Source of the DNA: Candidatus Nanopelagicales bacterium
GTDB taxonomy: Bacteria > Actinomycetota > Actinomycetes > Nanopelagicales > Nanopelagicaceae
Assembly (NCBI GenBank): GCA_030832365.1
Contig: JAURJF010000032.1
Location: 1 to 10,183, forward strand
DNA length: 10,183 nt
Direction of reading: 5' to 3'
Shown piece after piece: positions 4,908-10,183 of the stretch. Within the stretch, counting starts at the first letter, position 1. Each line of letters begins with the position of its first letter. The translations under genes were made by a program, and so were the position numbers. The notes under the pieces are model-generated. The model was not told the origin of the DNA. It did not search any database and saw only the letters and a program-made list of their open reading frames with translations.

Positions 4908-6874
4908 CAGTAGTAGTTGCGATGGATGGTCCCAGTGGATCTGGAAAGTCATCCACTGCAAAATCTATTGCAAAGCGAGCTGGTTGGTTATATCTAGATA
5001 CTGGCGCGCTTTATCGCGCAGCTACATGGCTTACAATTGATAAAGCTATAGATAACGCAGATGAATTATTGATTGCGCTTAAAAGCTCTCCGATACTTTT
5101 TAAAACCGATCCAAGTAATCCACTTACATTCTGTGGGGGAGTAGATGTATCTGAGGCGATAAGAAGCGCCGAGGTTACTTCTGCTGTTTCAAGGGTTAGT
5201 AGTTGGCCAGAGCTTAGAAAAGAATTGGTAGCGTTGCAGAGAGTTATTATTGAGAGCGCTAAGAATGGAATTGTTGTTGAAGGCAGAGATATAGGAACTG
5301 TTGTCGCCCCTGGTGCAAATCTAAAGATATGGCTACAAGCAGATATTAACGCTAGAGCAATAAGGCGAGATTTAGAGGATAAATCAAGGGGTTTAGAGAG
5401 TAGCTCGCCAGATAGCGTTGCTGCATCTTTATCAAATAGGGATCAAGTTGATAGCACCCGCGCAGTATCTCCGCTTAGAAAAGCAGAGGATGCCATCATT
5501 GTTGATTCAACGAATTTAACTCTTGATGAAACTGTTGCCTATATCTGGAATATTCTAAAGAGCAGAAGCCTTATCGGCCTTCCAAGAGCTGTGATAGTTG
5601 GCAGACCAAATGTTGGAAAATCCACTCTAGTTAATCGCATCATTGGTTCTCGTGAGGCGATAATTGAAGATACCCCGGGTGTAACAAGAGATCGAGTTAG
5701 CTATGAGGCAGAGTGGAATGGCAAAACCTTTATGGTTATCGATACTGGAGGATGGGAGCCAACCTCTGAAGGTATTGCTCTTAAAATCTCAGATGCTGCA
5801 GAGTCTGCCATCTCAGATGCTGATCTGGTTCTCTTTGTAGTTGATGCTCAAGTTGGCCAACAATCAGATGATGACGCTCTGATCTCCGTGCTTCGTAAAT
5901 CAAAAAAGCCTGTGATGTTAATTGCCAATAAAGTTGATTCTGAGAAAGATGAACTAGATGCGCATTCGCTATGGAATCTTGGTTTAGGTGAACCACATTT
6001 TATTTCTGCAGCCCATGGAAGAGGTAGTGGTGATCTTCTAGATTTAATCGTTTCACAGCTACCAGAGGTTGGGGCGAGTCGAATCGATGATGGATATCGC
6101 AGAATTGCAATTGTTGGCAGACCAAATGTTGGAAAGAGCAGCCTTCTAAATTCTTTTGCTGGCTCTACTCGCTCGCTAGTTGATGATGCAGAAGGAACAA
6201 CAAGGGATCCAGTAGATGAGCTAATTGATCTCGGCGATAAAACCTGGCGCTTTATTGATACTGCGGGAATTAGGAGAAGAGCCCATCAAGCCTCAGGCTC
6301 TGAGTATTACGCAGCCCTTCGAACTGAACGGGCCATCGAAAATGCCGAAGTGGTCATCATGATTATCGATGCCTCAACCCCCATTACTGAGCAGGATTTA
6401 AGGATCATTACTATGGTTGAAGATTCAGGAAAAGCTTTAGTTATTGGGCTAAATAAGTGGGATCTAGTTGATGAAGATCGGCGAGTAGTTCTAGATAAAG
6501 AAACTGAGCGAAATTTCGACCAAGTTGAGTGGGCCGAGCGCGTCAATATTTCAGCCAAAACAGGTTGGCATAAAGATAAATTACTACCAGCTATTCAAAG
6601 ATCTCTGGAAAGTTGGGAGTCAAGGGTTCCTACCGGCAGGCTTAATTCTTTCCTTGGTCAGCTAATCGGGAGTAATCCACCTCCTATTAGAGGCGGAAAG
6701 CAACCTAAAATTCTCTTTGCCACTCAAGCTGGTATTGCTCCGCCCACCTTCATTGTCTTTGCAACAGAATTTCTAGAAGCCTCCTATCGTCGATTTATTG
6801 AAAGACGCCTACGGGAAGAATTTGGGTTTTCAGGCTCACCAATTAGAGTCTCTGTTCGCATAAGAGAGCGTTAA
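4904..6874 (+). CDS. cmk-der: Bifunctional cytidylate kinase / ribosome-assembly GTPase Der fusion
   Basis: A single 656-residue protein joins two enzymes. Residues 1 to about 220 are CMP/dCMP kinase: P-loop GPSGSGKSS (9-17), LDTGALYRA (31-39), VEGRDIGTVV (125-134), and the substrate-binding block SNRDQVDSTRAVSPLRKAED (177-196). Residues from about 228 are Der (EngA), a tandem GTPase for 50S subunit maturation. Domain 1 has GRPNVGKST (233-241), TPGVTRD (257-263), DTGG (280-283) and NKVD (342-345). Domain 2 has GRPNVGKSS (405-413), GTTRD (431-435), DTAG (452-455) and NKWD (517-520). The KH-like domain runs from about 570 to the end. All motifs are intact with no frameshift between halves. I chose ATG 4904, which overlaps the tyrA TGA as ATGA; an upstream TTG at 4886 adds six unconserved residues. 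In many actinobacteria the two genes are adjacent but separate; fused forms are known in some lineages. Confidence 0.94.
   Translation: MTVVVAMDGPSGSGKSSTAKSIAKRAGWLYLDTGALYRAATWLTIDKAIDNADELLIALKSSPILFKTDPSNPLTFCGGVDVSEAIRSAEVTSAVSRVSSWPELRKELVALQRVIIESAKNGIVVEGRDIGTVVAPGANLKIWLQADINARAIRRDLEDKSRGLESSSPDSVAASLSNRDQVDSTRAVSPLRKAEDAIIVDSTNLTLDETVAYIWNILKSRSLIGLPRAVIVGRPNVGKSTLVNRIIGSREAIIEDTPGVTRDRVSYEAEWNGKTFMVIDTGGWEPTSEGIALKISDAAESAISDADLVLFVVDAQVGQQSDDDALISVLRKSKKPVMLIANKVDSEKDELDAHSLWNLGLGEPHFISAAHGRGSGDLLDLIVSQLPEVGASRIDDGYRRIAIVGRPNVGKSSLLNSFAGSTRSLVDDAEGTTRDPVDELIDLGDKTWRFIDTAGIRRRAHQASGSEYYAALRTERAIENAEVVIMIIDASTPITEQDLRIITMVEDSGKALVIGLNKWDLVDEDRRVVLDKETERNFDQVEWAERVNISAKTGWHKDKLLPAIQRSLESWESRVPTGRLNSFLGQLIGSNPPPIRGGKQPKILFATQAGIAPPTFIVFATEFLEASYRRFIERRLREEFGFSGSPIRVSVRIRER
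5597..5619 (+). repeat. 23-base direct repeat, copy 1, in the first Der G-domain P-loop
   Basis: This stretch encodes VGRPNVGK of GTPase domain 1 and is base-for-base identical to 6113-6135 in domain 2, including every wobble position. The copies are 516 bases apart, a multiple of three, so they sit in the same frame. The repeat starts GTTGGCAGACCAAA and ends GTTGGAAA. Confidence 0.85.
6113..6135 (+). repeat. 23-base direct repeat, copy 2, in the second Der G-domain P-loop
   Basis: This is the second copy of the repeat at 5597-5619, encoding the P-loop of GTPase domain 2. It reflects the ancient domain duplication plus shared codon choice, or recent homogenisation between the copies. Confidence 0.85.
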
Positions 6875-6908
6875 GAAGGAAAGTAAGTAGTATCTGTCTA
6901 AGTTTTTG

Positions 6909-6982
6909 CGGGACGTAGCGCAGCTTGGTAGCGCACATGGCTGGGGGTCATGTGGTCGGAGGTTCAAATCCTCTCGTCCCGA
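6909..6982 (+). tRNA. tRNA-Pro, anticodon GGG
   Basis: A complete 74-base cloverleaf can be folded by hand. The acceptor stem pairs CGGGACG (6909-6915) with CGTCCCG (6975-6981), with discriminator A6982. The D arm is GCGC/GCGC around AGCTTGGTA. The anticodon stem CATGG/TCATG encloses the loop CTGGGGG, giving anticodon GGG for codons CCC and CCU. The T arm is GGAGG/CCTCT around TTCAAAT. The 3' CCA is not encoded, so it must be added after processing. A TANNNT-like TAGTAT at 6888-6893 lies 15 bases upstream but has no clear -35; co-transcription from cmk-der, 34 bases before, is also possible. The pgsA start codon begins one base after the discriminator. Confidence 0.95.
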
Positions 6983-6983
6983 C

Positions 6984-7532
6984 GTGCTTACCATTCCAAA
7001 TCTATTAACCATGGCTCGCGCCTTGGGTATTCCAGTATTTCTCTATCTTGTGTTAGTCAAAGAAGAGATGGGCCTTGCGATTCTCACCTTAGTTATTGCT
7101 GGAGCTACTGATTATTTTGATGGAAAACTTGCAAGAGCTTGGAATCAAGAGTCTCGACTAGGCGAGCTAATGGATCCAGCTGTTGACCGCCTCTACATAA
7201 TCTCGGTTCTCATTGCCATGTTTGCAACCCAAGTTGTTCCGCTATGGGTATTAGCTTTGATTGCCGGCAGAGATATCCTGCTAGGCATTCTTCTAATAGT
7301 GATGAAATCAAAGGCAATTCCGCCTTTTAAAGTTACCTATCTAGGAAAGGCAGCAACCTTTAACCTGCTATATGCCCTTCCCTTACTGCTACTTACCGAT
7401 TCCACTTCAGGGTTGATCTCTGATGCTGCCTACATCTTTGGATGGGGCTTTGCAGGGTGGGGTATTGGGTTATACCTATTAACTGGTTTAAGTTACGCTC
7501 GCTCAGGTATTAAGAGCTTAAAGAGGGGATAG
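6984..7532 (+). CDS. pgsA: CDP-alcohol phosphatidyltransferase, PgsA/PgsA2-like
   Basis: This integral membrane enzyme family transfers a phosphatidyl group from CDP-diacylglycerol to an alcohol, typically glycerol-3-phosphate or a related acceptor, in phospholipid synthesis. The 182-residue protein has the full family motif D-x2-DG-x2-AR-x8-G-x3-D-x3-D at D43, D46, G47, A50, R51, G60, D64 and D68. Several hydrophobic helices fit a membrane protein: about 14-26, 31-44, 70-90, 93-108, 122-138 and 149-168. The GTG at 6984 gives MLTIPNLLTMARALGIPVF, which restores the conserved TIPNLLT start; an ATG at 7011 would lose it, and extending upstream only translates the tRNA. The position before gcvH and the garA-type gene matches Rv1822 (PgsA2). 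An arginine (R69) follows the last Asp where PGP synthases usually have lysine, so the exact alcohol acceptor is uncertain. Confidence 0.88.
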   Translation: MLTIPNLLTMARALGIPVFLYLVLVKEEMGLAILTLVIAGATDYFDGKLARAWNQESRLGELMDPAVDRLYIISVLIAMFATQVVPLWVLALIAGRDILLGILLIVMKSKAIPPFKVTYLGKAATFNLLYALPLLLLTDSTSGLISDAAYIFGWGFAGWGIGLYLLTGLSYARSGIKSLKRG

Positions 7533-7534
7533 TT

Positions 7535-7918
7535 GTGGCAAACGTTCCAGATCAGTTGAAATACACCAAAGAGCATGAGTGGGTTAGTGAAGTTTCAACT
7601 AATCGTTATCGGGTAGGAATTACTGATTATGCTCAGGTAGCACTTGGCGACATTGTCTATATTCAATTGCCAAAACTTGGCGATGAGATAGGCGCCGGCA
7701 AAGTTTGCGGGGAAGTGGAATCAACTAAGAGCGTCTCTGAAATCTATGCCCCATTAAGTGGCAAAGTTGTCTTGGTTAATGAATCATTAGATAGTGCTCC
7801 AGAGACTTTGAATAAAGAGCCTTATGGTCAGGGGTGGATCTTTGAAGTCGAGATTTCTACTCCAAGTGAGCTAGAGAGCTTGCTCTCAGCGGGGGATTAC
7901 GCCTCACTCACCGCTTGA
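7535..7918 (+). CDS. gcvH: Glycine cleavage system H protein
   Basis: GcvH carries the aminomethyl group between the P, T and L proteins on a lipoyl arm during glycine cleavage. The 127-residue length is standard. The start KYTKEHEWV (9-17) and the lipoylation motif GEVESTKSVSEIYAPLSG (59-76) with acceptor K65 are clear, as is the closing PYGQGWIFEVE. The start is GTG at 7535, two bases after the pgsA stop, with a strong GAGGGG ribosome binding site at 7523-7528. The P, T and L partners are not nearby, as is common for gcvH in this actinobacterial cluster. H protein can also be the entry point for lipoate transfer to other enzymes, so a role in lipoate supply is possible. Confidence 0.95.
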   Translation: MANVPDQLKYTKEHEWVSEVSTNRYRVGITDYAQVALGDIVYIQLPKLGDEIGAGKVCGEVESTKSVSEIYAPLSGKVVLVNESLDSAPETLNKEPYGQGWIFEVEISTPSELESLLSAGDYASLTA

Positions 7919-7945
7919 CTCACCCCTTATCTCGCGCCTAGTGTC

Positions 7946-7968
7946 AGCCTCAAGAAAACGGTGAGGCT
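7946..7968 (+). terminator. Weak hairpin after gcvH, possible terminator
   Basis: AGCCTCA (7946-7952) pairs with TGAGGCT (7962-7968) around a nine-base loop, 28 bases after the gcvH stop. No T-run follows, so this is at best a non-canonical terminator or an mRNA-protecting hairpin between two transcription units. An eight-base palindrome, CTCTAGAG (7969-7976), follows directly. Confidence 0.35.
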
Positions 7969-7996
7969 CTCTAGAGTCTTAGCCTTTGGTAGACAG

Positions 7997-8004
7997 TAAG
8001 GAGG
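7997..8004 (+). promoter_or_regulatory. Near-ideal Shine-Dalgarno of the FHA gene
   Basis: TAAGGAGG is fully complementary to the usual 3' end of 16S rRNA and ends four bases before the ATG at 8009. It is the strongest ribosome binding site in the window, fixes the start of the FHA gene, and contrasts with the leaderless-type starts elsewhere. A TANNNT hexamer TAGAGT at 7972-7977 could be its -10 element, but without a clear -35. Confidence 0.7.
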
Positions 8005-8008
8005 CGCG

Positions 8009-8452
8009 ATGGAGCAAGAAGATAACCAGCGCGACCTAACCCGAACTATCAATATGGGCTCACTAAGACCAGTTTCAGATCAGCTCTCAATGCTGCTTGA
8101 TAAAACCAGCCAAGAAGAGCGAGATGTAATCAACGCACTTGGCGAAGGCTCTGCAATGTTAATTTCGCTAAGCGGTCCGGGAAAAGGCGCTCGCTTTTTA
8201 ATTAACTCAGATAGAACTGTGATTGGTAGAGCAGTTGATTGCGATATTTTCTTAGATGATGTAACGGTATCTAGAAAGCATGCTGAAGTTATTAGAAGCG
8301 GCAAAAACTATAGCTTCAAAGATAGCGGAAGTTTAAATGGAACTTATCTCGATGGAAAAATAAGTGAGCAGGCAGAGCTACAAGATGGATCAGAGCTACA
8401 TATTGGAAAGTATCGTTTGCATTTCTTTATCGGGGGAAGGGTTAGAAGATGA
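8009..8452 (+). CDS. garA: FHA-domain regulator, GarA/OdhI-like
   Basis: This 147-residue cytoplasmic protein resembles GarA (Mycobacterium) and OdhI (Corynebacterium), which in the unphosphorylated state inhibit 2-oxoglutarate dehydrogenase and control glutamate metabolism. The FHA domain covers about 50-142: GR at 73-74, DIFLDDVTVSRKHAE at 79-93 with phosphothreonine-binding S88, R89 and H91, and GSLNGTYLDG at 107-116. HIGKYRLHFF ends the domain. The N-terminal tail has DLTRTINMGSL (9-19), where homologues have an ETTS-type motif; by alignment L10 replaces the first threonine and T11 keeps the second. T13 is another possible phosphosite. The family and DVTVSR core are clear; control of 2-oxoglutarate dehydrogenase here is inferred. 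Its stop overlaps the next start as ATGA. Confidence 0.9.
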   Translation: MEQEDNQRDLTRTINMGSLRPVSDQLSMLLDKTSQEERDVINALGEGSAMLISLSGPGKGARFLINSDRTVIGRAVDCDIFLDDVTVSRKHAEVIRSGKNYSFKDSGSLNGTYLDGKISEQAELQDGSELHIGKYRLHFFIGGRVRR

Positions 8453-9162
8453 GCGTTCCAGCCAGAGCGTATTTAAGTATTGGTGAGGTATTAGGAAAGT
8501 TGCGTTCAGATTTTCCAGATGTAACTATCTCAAAGATTCGCTTTCTAGAATCAGAGGGACTCATTGAGCCGCAGAGAACGCCATCGGGGTATCGCAAGTT
8601 CACATCAGTTGATTTAGAGCGCCTGCGCTATGTTCTCCTTGCCCAGCGCGATCAATATCTGCCGCTAAAAGTTATTAAGGATAACCTCGATGCTCTTGAT
8701 AGAGGCCTTGAACCATCATCTAGCGTTAATGGCGCTCCAATAGCTCGCCTATCAAGTGTAGATAGCGCTCTTTCTGCCTCTGCCTTTATTGAGCAGAGTG
8801 AGATGCGACTTTCAAGAGATGAACTCATTTCAAATTCTGGAATTAGCGAAGAGCAATTGGTAGAGCTTGAAGGATATGGTCTTATCGAACTGAAAGGTCG
8901 TCATTATGATGGCGATGCGCTAACTGTTGCAAAGGTTGTTGCTGAAATCTCTGGCTTTGGTATTGAAGGAAGGCACCTAAGAGCCTTTAAAACCGCTGCT
9001 GATCGTGAGGTTGGACTTGTTGAACAGGTCATTACCCCACTTCTTCGTCAGAAAAATCCTGATTCAAAAGCAAGAGCTCAAGAAGTATCTCGCGAGATTG
9101 CATCTCTTTCTGTAAGACTTCACGCCGCTCTAGTTCGCTCTGGTTTGAATCGCGCAAGATGA
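8449..9162 (+). CDS. ftsR: MerR-family transcriptional regulator, FtsR/Rv1828-like
   Basis: This 237-residue DNA-binding protein has an N-terminal winged helix-turn-helix (about 8-75): YLSIGEVLGKLR, then ISKIRFLESEGLIEPQRTPSGYRKF, a typical MerR recognition and wing region. A connecting helix follows (LPLKVIKDNLDALDRG). The C-terminal domain (about 115-237) contains LSRDELISNSGISEEQLVELEGYGLIE, a second helix-turn-helix-like unit found in the Rv1828/FtsR group, and has no metal-binding cysteines. The place between the garA-type gene and the DUF151 gene is the conserved one for FtsR, described in Corynebacterium as an activator of ftsZ. A cell-division role here is transferred from that homologue. 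Start and stop both overlap neighbours by four bases (ATGA), so it is co-translated with the FHA and DUF151 genes. Confidence 0.9.
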   Translation: MSVPARAYLSIGEVLGKLRSDFPDVTISKIRFLESEGLIEPQRTPSGYRKFTSVDLERLRYVLLAQRDQYLPLKVIKDNLDALDRGLEPSSSVNGAPIARLSSVDSALSASAFIEQSEMRLSRDELISNSGISEEQLVELEGYGLIELKGRHYDGDALTVAKVVAEISGFGIEGRHLRAFKTAADREVGLVEQVITPLLRQKNPDSKARAQEVSREIASLSVRLHAALVRSGLNRAR

Positions 9163-9629
9163 ATTTCCACGCCCTTGATGTGATTGGGGTGAGAGTTGAG
9201 ATGCCCTCGAATCAACCAATTGTTCTTCTTAAAGAAATCGGGGGAGTTAGATATCTGCCAATTTGGATTGGGGCGGTGGAAGCAACTGCTATAGCTTTTG
9301 CGCAGCAGGGAGTAACACCGCCAAGGCCGCTCACCCATGATCTTATGAAAGATCTCTTAGCCTCGCTACAAGTATCAATTGATTCAATACATTTAACAGA
9401 GCTGAAAGATGGAATCTTCTACTCACTTATTAATCTTCAAGGGGGCGTGATTGTCTCTTCTCGTCCTAGCGATGCGATAGCAATTGCGCTAAGAACTGGC
9501 GCTCCAATTCTTGCAAGCGAGGCTCTTCTTAGTGATGCCGGTATTGAGATTCCCGATCAATCAGATGATGAAGTTGAAAAGTTTAAAGAGTTTCTTGATC
9601 AGATTAATCCAGAGGATTTCCTGGGATAG
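9159..9629 (+). CDS. DUF151 / bifunctional-nuclease family protein, Rv1829-like
   Basis: The 156-residue protein belongs to the DUF151 (BFN) family, some plant members of which have been reported as nucleases; the bacterial role is not settled. Family blocks visible are YLPIWIGAVEATAIAFAQQG (32-51), RPLTHDLMKDLLASL (56-70) and SRPSDAIAIALRTGAPI (101-117). The acidic tail DDEVEKFKEFLDQINPEDF (136-154) is also typical. Start ATG 9159 overlaps the MerR stop by four bases. The conserved pairing with the MerR gene across actinobacteria suggests a shared process, but nothing in the sequence says which. I can name the family but not a proven activity. Confidence 0.9.
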   Translation: MNFHALDVIGVRVEMPSNQPIVLLKEIGGVRYLPIWIGAVEATAIAFAQQGVTPPRPLTHDLMKDLLASLQVSIDSIHLTELKDGIFYSLINLQGGVIVSSRPSDAIAIALRTGAPILASEALLSDAGIEIPDQSDDEVEKFKEFLDQINPEDFLG

Positions 9630-9637
9630 GAGTAGAG

Positions 9638-10036
9638 ATGTTGGCAAGGCGCCTGGCTTTAATTCTTCGCGTAGGCGCGATCGTTTTTGCCCTTTCAGCT
9701 CTCGCTCTTGTTGCCGCTCCGCAATCATTTCTCGAGTTTCTTAAAATAGAGAGAGGCCCAGTTGGCTATGGCGAAGAATTAGTCTGGGCGATGAGAATGA
9801 TGGGCGTCTGTCTTCTCATAGCTTCAGTGATGATGCCTCTAGTTGCTGCCTTTGCTCCAGAGCGAGCTCTTCGTCAGGTCGGGGTTTTGATGGTTGGAAT
9901 ATGTAGCCTTTTAACTCTGCTTACTTTTCTTACTCCCGCCCCATGGGGGATGGGCAAGGTTGCCTACGCTCTTGTGGGAGCCCTCTTTACTCTGGCCTAT
10001 ATCTATGGGTTGAGAGGAAGAAGGCGAAACCATTAA
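9638..10036 (+). CDS. Small four-helix membrane protein, function unknown
   Basis: This 132-residue protein is very hydrophobic, with four predicted membrane helices at about 10-27, 50-72, 79-98 and 106-124. It begins MLARRLALILRVG and ends with the basic tail GLRGRRRNH; the positive ends predict both termini in the cytoplasm. A polar segment, LKIERGPVGYGEELVWAMRMMG (35-56), joins helices 1 and 2 and may form a conserved loop. AGGAG at 9628-9632 is a good ribosome binding site five bases before the ATG, and only eight bases separate it from the DUF151 gene, so it is probably in the same operon. I do not recognise the family. In M. tuberculosis the next gene after DUF151 is a second merR, so this gene is an addition relative to that order. 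Confidence 0.75.
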   Translation: MLARRLALILRVGAIVFALSALALVAAPQSFLEFLKIERGPVGYGEELVWAMRMMGVCLLIASVMMPLVAAFAPERALRQVGVLMVGICSLLTLLTFLTPAPWGMGKVAYALVGALFTLAYIYGLRGRRRNH

Positions 10037-10067
10037 CCTCAACTTCAGGTTTGGAGAGTGTCGGTCA

Positions 10068-10096
10068 TTGATTCCAAGCATCGCTGGCCTTACCGT
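10068..10096 (+). promoter_or_regulatory. Candidate promoter for the gene starting at 10145
   Basis: A -35-like TTGATT (10068-10073) and a -10-like TACCGT (10091-10096) are separated by exactly 17 bases, in the 108-base gap before the last gene. Both match only the most conserved positions. It would give a leader of roughly 40 bases. Confidence 0.35.
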
Positions 10097-10144
10097 TACT
10101 TCCTTACCCGCAGAACTTCCCTGATTGAATTGCGAGGCTGACTT

Positions 10145-10183
10145 ATGGAGAAGAATCAAGAGCTCTCTCAAGAACTTGGTTAT
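10145..10183 (+). CDS. N-terminal fragment, probably second MerR-family regulator (Rv1830-like)
   Basis: An ATG at 10145 opens a frame of 13 codons (MEKNQELSQELGY) running off the window. A GAGG ribosome binding site at 10134-10137 sits seven bases upstream. In other actinobacteria the gene after DUF151 is a second MerR regulator whose conserved domain begins with a Gly-Tyr pair after a variable acidic tail; the final GY here fits that. The frame and start are likely real, but the identity rests mainly on synteny. Confidence 0.5.
   Translation, partial: MEKNQELSQELGY

Noticed and set aside
6906..6983. An upstream extension of pgsA by 26 residues starting before the tRNA
   Set aside because: This stretch is the tRNA-Pro gene read in frame; it resembles the well-known artefact of translating tRNA genes, and the conserved protein start begins at GTG 6984.
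10008..10051. Possible terminator hairpins at the end of the four-helix membrane protein gene
   Set aside because: Two short, competing stems exist (GTTGAG/CTCAAC and AACCT/AGGTT) with long loops or weak pairing and no T-run.

Overview
The window looks like a compact, moderately AT-rich actinobacterial chromosome segment. The gene order is the conserved actinobacterial one: parA-like gene, scpA, scpB, rluB, then aroH, tyrA, cmk-der, tRNA-Pro, pgsA, gcvH, GarA/OdhI-type FHA gene, FtsR-type merR, DUF151 gene and the start of what is probably a second merR. In Mycobacterium tuberculosis the matching genes lie around Rv1708-Rv1713 and Rv1822-Rv1830. The base composition, overlapping genes, leaderless-type starts and fused cmk-der gene suggest a streamlined lineage such as the freshwater acI group (Nanopelagicales). 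That placement is inference from memory, not a database result.

Layout: (1) Minus strand, 1-942: the first codons of an unknown gene, preceded by an orphan ParA-type ATPase gene (PldP/Rv1708-like). (2) A 62-base divergent promoter region, 943-1004. (3) Plus strand, 1005-3174: scpA-scpB-rluB, giving the condensin accessory subunits and a 23S rRNA pseudouridine synthase. (4) 3175-3456: an unusually long AT-rich non-coding gap with five copies of a TCGATA-centred motif. (5) 3457-6874: aroH-tyrA-cmk-der, tightly overlapped, covering two steps towards tyrosine plus CMP kinase fused to the ribosome-assembly GTPase Der. (6) 6909-7918: tRNA-Pro(GGG), a CDP-alcohol phosphatidyltransferase gene starting one base after the tRNA, and gcvH. 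(7) 8009-10036: FHA regulator, MerR regulator, DUF151 protein and a small four-helix membrane protein. (8) 10037-10183: a promoter-like region and the first 13 codons of a further gene.

The genes are mainly housekeeping: chromosome organisation (ParA-like, ScpA, ScpB), ribosome maturation (RluB, Der), nucleotide, tyrosine and phospholipid synthesis, glycine cleavage, and phosphorylation-linked control of 2-oxoglutarate metabolism (FHA protein). I see no mobile element, CRISPR array or phage gene. The less ordinary signals are the motif cluster in the 3175-3456 gap, the tRNA-pgsA junction that could create a leaderless mRNA by tRNA 3' processing, an FHA protein that has lost one of the two usual phospho-threonines, and loss of the gene block that usually separates pgsA from gcvH.
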